From Berberis thunbergii (lineage: Eukaryota; Streptophyta; Magnoliopsida; Ranunculales; Berberidaceae): DNA of 64,000 nt. Below, piece by piece: positions 55,401-64,000 of the stretch (position 1 is its first letter; every line of letters starts with the position of its first letter). Under the pieces are notes generated by a model. It made no database searches. It was not told the DNA's origin and saw only the letters and a list, made by a program, of their open reading frames with translations. Location of the stretch: contig QNQO01001176.1 of NCBI GenBank assembly GCA_003290165.1, forward strand, positions 124,001-188,000. The letters run 5' to 3'. The position numbers and the translations under genes are program-made.

Positions 55401-58263
55401 GCCTGCCTAAAACAGAAAAAACCAAAGAAGCCAGCAAGGTTAAAAGGTAATAGCGCAGGCTGATGCCAAGCACTGTAGCACATCAAAGGTCAACAGACAT
55501 TGCAAGAAGAAAGCTGGGAGAATAGGAAAAACAAAATGCCACTTCTGTCGAAATGTATGGGGATCCTAGGAGAAGAGTCTTCACAATAAGAATCTAACGG
55601 TTACATGACCGATCTATGATATTAAAAATGGAACTAATGAAACAAATACAGAACCCCTGTTTGTGTGTTTTTGTAAAGATCAGTAATCCTCTTAGCTTTT
55701 CTTATTTTTCTCTTTCAGTTCATATGAACACATTGTAATCCCCTGTTTCTGATATATATAAAGGATGCGACAAGATAAACATGGCAAGAAGAACCTTATA
55801 GACTCATTAATTCAAAGCTAGGGTCAGCCTTGCTTGAAATGATCTGTTGGCTCGTGACGCGATTATGTTCAAGAGAGAGAGAAGGCTGCACAATGCAGCG
55901 AAATTTGATGGTGACGGTGAGCATCTAGCAGAGGGAGTTTCAACTAGATGTAATCTTCGTAGATCATGAGATGCAAAAAACCACCCTCTCAAGTAGATCG
56001 AAGAAATAGGTATTGTTTGAGTTCAACGAGAACGATTAATATCAAATGTTGGACGCAAGTTCCTGTATGGATACTTGCATATATCTAGGACTGTTATAAC
56101 AAAACAATAACTAATGGCAAAACAACATAAAAGTATCACTGTTTTCGGGTCTTGATTCTCTCGTCTGTTCTTCCTCTCTAGCCCTTTGTGCCAGTGACAC
56201 CCATGTGGTAAAAGCCATATATCGAAACTTACTTAAATCTCTATTTTCCTAAATTTCTAAGAGTGAGTTAAGTGCCGATTAGAGTTGCCAATTTATCGAC
56301 ATGAATGCAAAAGGAGAATAATTGATAAGATGAAAAATACGACACAAATTATGAATTAACTGACCCTTTTAGAACTTCAGTGGCAGCTGTCCTCATATTT
56401 GGAATCAAACTCGCCATTCCATGGTTTGCAAGATAATCAGCAGTAGCAAGAAACTTTTGCTGATCCTGCCTCTCTATTGGATCTGCTTCATCCTGCACAC
56501 ACACATGCATACAAAACCTTCTTTCAAATTCAAAGTCCATGATATATGCAGTGAATCATTTATTCAATTACTATATAGTAAGTATGAGCTGCTAACACGA
56601 ACGTGAGAAGCTGCAGTGTGGCACTATGAATTTCATCTGTGTTATCTAAAAAAGAGTGGCAATTACTCATTTCTCAGTCATCTAAGTTCCAACCCCTCTG
56701 CTCTCATCATACCTCCGAACAATCATGGATCTCAAGAAACAAACAAATTCTAGCAATTGCATAAGAGACAAGTAGGTGGAACAGAGATGGATTTGCACAA
56801 GAAATAATGGTGAAAAGTGCAATCCACGGCTCTTAAATTATATTTTAAAAAATCCTAATAAAGTTGATAAATAAATAAGCACGTTCAGAGAGAAAAACTC
56901 TAACGATAAATATCCATAGCTATTACCTGCAGATGAAAGCTCCCCAGACCCCTGGCTGTATCAATATAGAGATGCCTCCCTAAGATGTTGACCTGAACTC
57001 TTATGTATAAATTAAGAATTGTCATTGTCCACAACGATGATACCGTTTTTGTGAAACCTGGTAAAACAAACAAATAAATACAAATTATACAATTTATATA
57101 CAGGAGCAAATGCACAGCAACTTTGACAATGTCGCTAATCCACTTTTTTTATCACCAGTCAGAAGTTGCAATTCTGATTACTAGGAAGTTATATTTTGCA
57201 TCATACATGGAGAAAAGGGCGACAGAAATGCCTTATCCCAGTCTAACTCGACTCAGTTTCCACTGTGACACCTCATATTTATTTATTTATTTATTTTAAG
57301 ATACAATTAATATGCACTTATGCAGTCCGCTTTCTCCCTACAAATAATGATATTGCAACCTCGTGAGAAACACAATCTAAGGCTCTTAGCTATTGTGTTA
57401 ATTTATATTAAAGAGTATTTCATTATTTACAGACTTACGGTCCATGGGATCACATTATCACGTTTGAAACGTAAAATAATTACTTCTAAAGGTGTGGCAC
57501 AACTAATATGTTTTCGGGAGTTAGCTATCAAGAGAAATAGAATGCCAAGTCTGTGACTAAATTCTTCAGTTTTGCCAAATATGGCATTGCAAACTTGAGT
57601 TGACTACTGAAACCTATATAATTTGCTCAACGTAACATAGCCAAGAAATTTGTGCAAAGAGAATTGGAAAAATGAACAGTACTTCATACTTAGAATCTTG
57701 AGATTTTCCCACAGTTCAAGCTTCGCTGAAGGTGTCAAAGTGTTGGGCTGACCCTTCCCTAGCATTAGCCTCTCTGTCAAGTGTGAGAGGTCCAACTCTT
57801 CAGACATCCGACTCCGCAAATTGTTCATTGCATAAGGTAATGTCGTTGAATCAGCTATTCTTTGAATGGTATCAAAATGAGCTTGCTGTCTATCAATCAA
57901 AGACAACAAAAATATATAAATATAAAGTTTGTGAAACATATTTGAATGCTGAGCATATAAAATGAATTTTCTTAACTGAGCCTTAATCAGTTCATCAGTT
58001 TCTCGCTCGGCTTCGAATTCTCTCTCCAAGTTAAGGAGTCTCTGTTTGTGAGCACCATAAAGTTTATATAAAGTATAACCACCACCTAAAACTCCCATGG
58101 TAACAAAAATCTTCCTCCTATGTCGTCTCCAAAAATCCCTATTCTCATTAAATTTACAAACAGAAACAAAAGAAACCCAAATAAGAATTTAGCAACTAAA
58201 GTAGAAAGACAACAATTGATACCCATCTGCGAAAAGACGCACCTCAAAGAAACCATTTTGATG
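52422..58263 (-). CDS. PEX3: Peroxisomal biogenesis factor 3 (PEX3)
   Basis: Coding exons in transcript order are 58243-58256 (ATG in a 21-bp exon 58243-58263), 57977-58138, 57690-57889, 56927-57057, 56365-56492, 52806-53036 and 52422-52677. They sum to 1122 bp, or 373 residues. PEX3 anchors in the peroxisome or ER membrane and docks PEX19 to insert peroxisomal membrane proteins. The N-terminus reads MVSLRDFWRRHRRKIFVT, a basic cluster followed by a Gly/Tyr-rich membrane segment (GVLGGGYTLYKLY). Later landmarks are HFDTIQRIADSTTLP, LYIRVQVNILGRHLYIDTAR, DQQKFLATADYLANHGMASL, GGPHHWVNYLM and the C-terminal LPEVELFCSLLYANMP. All junctions keep frame with GT-AG borders. A 3.3-kb intron (53037-56364) holds transposon-like DNA. 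An alternative start at Met19 (58098) would delete the targeting region and is unlikely. Confidence 0.95.
53037..56364. other. Large PEX3 intron with transposon-like content
   Basis: This 3.3-kb intron is far longer than the others (87 bp to about 0.9 kb). 54540-55570 is less AT-rich and has open frames without recognised homology. 55700-55780 (TGTAATCCCCTGTTTCTGAT followed by ATATATAAAGG) resembles an LTR promoter region. Two related short blocks near 54115 and 54200 share AATCCCTAAC(A/C)AAGCTGC(A/G)GGTGA. I could not define the ends of any element. Confidence 0.45.
58243..58263 (-). other. PEX3: PEX3 start-codon microexon (21 bp)
   Basis: On the minus strand, TTTTGCATTCCTTAG is a good acceptor, then CATCAAAATGGTTTCTTTGAG, then the donor GTGCGTC. 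The exon supplies MVSLR (last codon split), which joins in frame to DFWRRHRRK at 58138 and matches the MFSLRDFW-type start of plant PEX3. Without it no in-frame ATG precedes the basic cluster. Confidence 0.8.
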
Positions 58264-60240
58264 CTAAGGAATGCAAAAGTTCATGACTACATCTTTGACT
58301 CATGTATCCCCATATGGAACTTAAGCAAAAGAAACAAGGCCAACTTTATGGGTCAACCGAAAATGACTCTGTTCGTTTCACTCGCAAAGAAAACTGTCAC
58401 GAAAAAAAAAGACAACAAAAATCAAGTATTAGTACCTGATATTATTGAATGACAAACAAAGAATTTGTCGAATTGATATTTAAACTTGGTAAACATGTAC
58501 ATGATCATTTTCTTCTAAAAAAAAACAAAGATAAACTACACATATTGCCAATGGAATGAAAGTGCAAAATTACTTACTCTGCCCAAAGTTCAAACATACC
58601 AAAAAACAAGCAATATAAAGCAACAAATAACTCAACCACAAAACCAACGGAAATCTCTTAACAACATAATTATGTTACATCATACATGTCAATACCAAAT
58701 CCAAACATACAAATGGTCAAAAAGGCAAACAAAGTAATATCTGGAGAAATTCAACCTAGCTATTCACCTTTCAATGTTGCATTAACCAATTCTCCAATGA
58801 ATCCAACCACACAATAGCACCATTACCCAGTCAGTTAGTCATAATTTCAAGATCCCATTTTATTTGATCACTCAAACACCCAAAACCAAAGGGAAAGCAA
58901 TCAGCTCCAAAACTCAATCTCAAACAAAAGAATAAACGGTATCCAAGAAACAACAAATAAACTACTACTCACACACAACAATACAAAGCCATGAAAATAA
59001 TGATAAGAGAGCAAAAAAAAAAACCAATTTCATAGAAATACAATTCCACTTCATTATTAGCTTCTTTATCGTTTATATAGTTTACTGAACTTTTAAGAAC
59101 CAATCAGGATTCTGCCTAGAAACCTAGATTTCCAACTTTGTGGACCATTAAACAGTTTTGTGTAAGAAACCAATCCTAAAGCCCAATCCTCCTTCCACCA
59201 TTAATCAGATCCATCTTACTTCCACCTAACCACCATAATACATTAACATACCCAGAAATCAAGGAATTTCTACTGACAATGACACTGTCAAAAATTTATT
59301 CAAACGCAATCTGTGCCATTTTAGAGCAGACATCCATACAGAAAAAGTATGGTTTGAGTCCTAAATTTCCCAATCAGGTATGAATGGATTTGGCAAAAAC
59401 CAAATATGTCAAAGAGATTGTGTCATCATCGACCAATAAAAGTCCCACCTTTCCCACTAAGTTCCCCCTGCAATACCTCCATTTCTACTCTCAACTTGAA
59501 CTACTCTCTCACAACAAATCTGTGTAGCAAACATATTTTACAAGTAATTAAAGCAATATCTAATAAGATATGGGTTTAAACCCACCAATCTATTGAAACA
59601 TTCTTTACATCAAGAGATTCGACAAATCAAACATACCCAAATCCCAATTTCTCCGAATGAGATTGTTGAACATTGAATTGAATGACCCCTAACAGCAAGA
59701 ACGATCGAAACCCTAACTTCTGAAGTCTGGGGTCAACGGAGAAAGAAAGAGGGGCAACGTCAAAACCCTAACTACGGGTGGAGGAGCTGTGCTTGCAAGC
59801 TAGGTGACAGTGTGGAGACAACCAAGGTCGCTCAGTATTAATAAAGAACTTGATAGCGAAGTAAAGTTGAGAACTTTAGTTTGGTTTGGGGGTTTTAATT
59901 CGAACCCCACACACATAACTACCCAAACCCTAAATTTCTCTGAAATCACAGTAAAAGTGAAGAAGATGAAGAAACTCACCTTGAGTCTTCAAGAACTCCG
60001 TCGAGAAGCAAAGAGATATTCTTTTCGTCGCCAATTGGACTTGGAAAACTCGTGGATACTTCAATCGACAAAGATTTGCTCGCCAATGGAGTGAAGTAGA
60101 TGAAGATGAAGATTAACACTTCGATTAGGAAGCACAAGGAAGAATAGAGAAGATGAGCGATGCAGTAGAGATTGGGGGATGGAGTAGAACTTAGTGGATT
60201 TCGTGGTGCAAATAGAAAAGACTGCACTTTTGGTTTTTAA
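58264..60240 (-). promoter_or_regulatory. Probable PEX3 leader intron and 5' leader exon
   Basis: A strong donor GACTCAAG|GTGAGTTTC on the minus strand at 59976/59977 would end a noncoding first exon of about 250 bp (59977 to about 60230). The intron 58264-59976 would then lead to the microexon. No ATG in the PEX3 frame occurs in the leader. No clear TATA box is seen upstream. Otherwise this stretch shows no gene. Confidence 0.5.
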
Positions 60241-60554
60241 AAGATTGGTGTAGATAGTTCCATCAAGGCATCCATTTTCTAAAAGTGGTGCTATGAAAAT
60301 TCCCAAACTACCCTTGTCGAAAGACCTCTGCGTTGAAATTTTTTCTTGTCGTGGAGAGAATTCTGTGTTGGATTTTTTTTTCCTTCGCCGTGGAAAGAGA
60401 TGAGAAAGAGATCTAGCTTGTTTCCGGTCCGGGACCAATCGGGTCTGCTCAGAAAAATTTGATTTTTTGGATCATTTTGGTCTCATTTCACTAGATCGGA
60501 ACGAGCCCAATCCCAAATTGACTCAAACCGTGCCTACCCCTAATTGTTTGTATA

Positions 60555-60726
60555 ATTATTTTTAAGCTATTCTACCTGTCGAGGGAGTGGGCGAGAAAAA
60601 CAGCGAGGGAGGAAGCCGTTCATCCTCTCAAGATGTGTGCCATCATTTTTTATATACATATTCCGAGAGGAATGGACGTTCCTCCCTCGCCCACTTCCTC
60701 GACATTTAGAATTTTCGATTATTTTT
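60555..60726. mobile_element. Hairpin MULE (MITE), 9-bp TSD ATTATTTTT
   Basis: The element is 60564-60717 (154 bp) with ends AAGCTATTCTACCTGTCGAG and CTCGACATTTAGAATTTTCG. It is flanked by ATTATTTTT at 60555-60563 and 60718-60726. Arms include GTGGGCGAG / CTCGCCCAC. It lies upstream of the predicted PEX3 leader. Confidence 0.9.
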
Positions 60727-63700
60727 ATGTTGTTATTGTAAATCCTTTGTTGATCCGCTTCTATTTCAGTGCTTCAATGGGCTTTAGTTTTGTGGATTTA
60801 CTAGCCCATGGATTCAAGGGTGATTAGAACTTGCAAAATTAAATAATTTCATGTCTTTCTGGCCCGGTATTTGTACATATCTCATTTTTTACATATTACA
60901 ATCGATTCTGAAAAGCTGATATGATTCTTTATCATCAAATCTCTAGACCATAATATATACTAACTTCCATGGAGCCTCGCACAACATTATATATCTTGTT
61001 TTAGTAGCAACCATCCGGAAGATCTGCGAAGGTCGAGGATGTACGTTTACGGACATGTGTGTTTTGTCAGACACGAATATGATACACCGATTCGACAATT
61101 TTTTAAAAACTATAACTCGATAACACGCTGACACATCATATTATTTTTTTAATAAATCATATAAATATAAATAATAATCTAATAAAATGCCCTCTTAGAG
61201 TGTCTTGTTGAAAATGACACTGTTGCAAGAAAAAATTAAAGTATAAAAAAAAATATATAGTAAAGAAGAAATACATGAGAGAATAAGCAAATGAAAGAAA
61301 AATAAGAAGCATAGACTACCTCTGTGCTTTAATGGTTTTTTGCCCTATTTATCTTAAATCTTAATTGAAATAGTCATTCACTTCAGATAGATAAAAAACC
61401 ATTATATTACGTGGTTATTTGCAAACATCTAAAAGTAAAAAATAAAATAAAGTTGGTTTTCGAGTCTCGATTGTGTCTTGATCAAGTTTCAGGTGTATCA
61501 GAGGCGTGTCCGTCACGTTTACCACATTGACCATATGTCTGACACCTGCTGACACGTTGACCAAGTGTCGGACATGTGTCGAGCGAGTATTGTGTGTCTA
61601 ATATGTTTCGAACACAAATACGATAAGTTTTCGAAGAATATATACTTACTTTGAGACGATGTATATTATAATCTCACGAAGTCATTATAATGACATAATA
61701 TCAAATGAAAACTTCGAATTTTAAGTCAAGGAAGGAGTATTGGTTTGTTCCTAGAATGGAAATGAATTTGTTTCTCATTTCTCATATGACTTGTATGGTT
61801 CCAGCTCTCATTGGTGAACTATAAATGATATTTTCATCGATGGTTTGTTACGTACACATAACTAGTCAACATTGTCAATTAAATGTAAAAAGAAAATGTA
61901 AAATATTATTTGTTTGGCCACTAGGTCAAACTCCTTTTACTTTGTGTGATTAATTAATGATTAAATCAGAATAATCAGTGATTAATTTGTATGACCCACT
62001 GTTGAATTAGCTCTAATGTCCTCCTCCGTGGTCTATTAAATATTCAAATGAGTTGATCGTCGCACTTTGGGCCCAGTCATGAGCCCATGTTCTTCGTTGA
62101 CCCCCAGAATCTTGACTCCGTGTGGACCAACCCACTCACATGCTCAACACATACTCTATTTTTGAAAAAAAAAAATTACTCAGCCTGGTCCTTGTTTCAG
62201 GAAAGGTGTCTAGTACGTAAGTGCCAACTCTAATTACTCTATCCCTCTTTTCATGGATCTAGAGAAAATGGAAAGAGGTACAGTTGGCAGTCCGTACTAT
62301 ACACCTCCTCAAACACTAATCAGTGCTCTCTCCCGAATCTACATAGAAAGATTTATGTTTTTGACATTTATTTTCTTAGATCACAAAAGCCCAAATGGTG
62401 AAAGGGAGAAAACTAATGGACTTGGATCTCTATAGTCAAAACCTGGAAATTGTTTAAGAGACCCGAGAGTTTACACAATTATTCATGCAAATTTTGGATA
62501 TACGTGTTGAAACATTAGTTTGAATTTTAGGGGGGTGTATTGTATATAGATTCTTATGGAATTGATAAATAATTTGAAAAGTTTACGGACTCTTTAAATT
62601 GTCCACAGACTCTTTAAATTGTCAACGGACTTCTACTGATTTCTTAAATTCATAGACTTTTGCTACAGACTTTCTAGAGATTTATGAAAATCCATGGACT
62701 TTGTATGAATGACTTTTACAAATTTCTAATTATTTGCAAGATAAAAAAAAGTTGGTAAATAGAAATAAAACAAAAAAACGGGTCGCATATAATTAACAAA
62801 AGTTAGAGATACATGTGCTAAAAAAACTAGAAAAAGAAAAGGTCGTTAATTAACATCTTTAAAATAAGAAGTAAAGGTCCATAAAATTGTATTATGATCA
62901 TTCTTCTCCTTCATGATCATGGTCACTTTCTTCTCCTTCATATAATTCTGGCGAGCAATCGAGTTGTATGCTCCTTACTGCATTTGGCATGTCATGTTGG
63001 CGATCTTGTTATGCTTGAGTTGTTGCAACAGTTTGGTGCTAAGACAAATCAGTGTCTTCCAAGATAACAATTCCTCCATGAATTATGACATTACCCAAAA
63101 CAAGCCAAAGATGTTTGCTTCACATAACCTTTCCTAATAAGAACAAGTCTCCCTCCTTTTAATCCCTTATTTTGCTGACAAAGACATCTATGGCACATTA
63201 TGTACAAGTAGCAAATGATGTTGACTTGTCTTTCAAAGAGTTAATGAGTGGCACAATATAAATGAGATTTCTAATTATCATGGACTAAAATGTGAGTAAT
63301 AGAAAACAAAAACTGGTATATGCCACAAAGACATTGGATGGTTGTCAACTTTTTTCTAATGTATTTTTTTTTTCTTTTTGCAACAGATTGGCGATGCTTG
63401 GTCCTTGTAACCCTTGTGAACCGCATATCAGACTCTGCACAAAATTGGAGCAAAAGCCCTTGATTAGTTATTGTTCATTTGCAACCAAGTCAACATTGGG
63501 GTATCTGCAAAGCACAAGCTGCAATCACATATCATCTTCACCATCTCATTATTTATTCAACCCCACCAAATTGTAATTAATCTTTCAATAGGGTTGTAAA
63601 CATCCAGTGGTTGTTGAACGTAGCATTATAACATGTTTCAGTTTGTGAATGCACTATTTTATTTTATAATGAAAGGGTTTTCATTGCTTGTGGGTCTCTT

Positions 63701-63744
63701 ACTATATCTCAAAGCAATTGTGTGTGAAGACGTTAAATCCTAAC
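60727..63744. other. AT-rich intergenic region, no gene seen
   Basis: None of the short frames has a recognisable domain. Around 61060-61620 there are repeated GACAC(G/A) and TGTCxGAC motifs of a degraded repeat. At 62528-62740 repeated ACGGACTCTTTAAATTGTC units follow GGGGGGTGTATTGTATATAG, which may be the left part of a MITE without a recognised right end. Confidence 0.45.
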
Positions 63745-64000
63745 TAGGGATGGCAGTGGGGCGGATTTTCACGGATATCCGCCCCATCCAATCCGTTTGG
63801 GGCGGTTTTGGATATGGCTGAATGGGTTTTCGGGTGGTTTCGGGTATTCAAAAAATATCCGTTCACTATTCGGGGCGGATACGGATTTGGTCATATCCGC
63901 CCGCGGATATCCGTTTAACTAACAAATTTACAAAAAAGCCCTTCGCCTATATGAAGGATTAACCTTTTACTGTTTTTCACAAATCACACCTCACACCCTC
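63745..64000. mobile_element. hAT-type non-autonomous element, left end only
   Basis: It begins TAGGGATGGCAGTGGGGCGG and continues with GGGGCGGAT / GGATATCCGCCC units in both orientations, the same architecture as the complete hAT elements at 20768 and 24397. The presumed target is ATCCTAAC (63737-63744). The right end is beyond the window. Confidence 0.75.

Noticed and set aside
55073..55486. 137-codon minus-strand open frame in the PEX3 intron
   Set aside because: No recognisable motif; it lies within TE-like DNA on the same strand as the PEX3 intron without exon signals.
57604..58098. 164-codon frame starting MGVLGGGY as the PEX3 coding region
   Set aside because: It reads through an 87-bp intron (57890-57976) and starts at Met19; exon joining gives a better 373-residue protein.
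59976..60227. 83-codon frame spliced directly to the PEX3 DFWRRHRRK exon
   Set aside because: It joins in frame, but its first codon is GTG and it contains no ATG. The microexon at 58243-58263 gives the expected PEX3 start.

Overview
The window is nuclear DNA from a flowering plant, most likely a eudicot. The evidence is GT-AG split genes, a DYW-type PPR gene, plant-type PEX3, pectinesterase and an atypical bHLH gene, together with abundant hAT, Mutator-like, SINE, Copia and Gypsy relics. The species cannot be named from the sequence alone. There are no CRISPR arrays, operons or rRNA genes, and I found no convincing intact tRNA.

Layout. 1-1800 holds the end of a hAT element and fragments of two unrelated genes (a BAT1-like amino-acid permease and APC8/CDC23), all decayed. 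2286-17453 (minus) is an exon-intron copy of an OEP80/Omp85 chloroplast outer-envelope gene that lacks its 5' exon(s) and carries an in-frame stop. Its introns have collected a hairpin MULE, a Pack-MULE carrying a PPR gene fragment, a Copia relic, a CYP703-like P450 relic and other repeats. 17948-19849 (minus) is an intact intronless PPR-E/DYW gene. 20.2-31 kb is repeat territory: paired hairpin MULEs, two complete hAT elements with 8-bp target duplications, Gypsy gag relics, an LRR relic, a 33-base poly-C run and a nearly perfect 191-bp palindrome. 34.3-35.6 kb (plus) is an intact atypical bHLH gene of the AIF/bHLH147-150 type. 39.4-52.1 kb contains three diverged copies of a roughly 2.8-kb repeat, an 869-bp tandem duplication, an intact five-exon pectinesterase gene (47595-48949) and a stray copy of that gene's last exon. 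52422-58263 (minus) is an intact PEX3 gene whose start codon sits in a predicted 21-bp microexon, with a leader exon probably near 60 kb. 60.5-64 kb is intergenic and ends inside another hAT element.

Four genes look functional: the PPR-DYW editing-factor type, the bHLH, the pectinesterase and PEX3. They belong to unrelated processes (organelle RNA editing, growth transcription, cell-wall remodelling, peroxisome biogenesis), and nothing suggests that they act together.

The most informative signal is transposon archaeology. A family of short hairpin elements with termini near GAAAATTCTAAATGTCGAGG has at least six copies with recognisable 9-bp target duplications. The three-copy repeat supplies uninserted sister sites for several MITE insertions and for a SINE. 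I found no clear evidence of an entirely new biological system.
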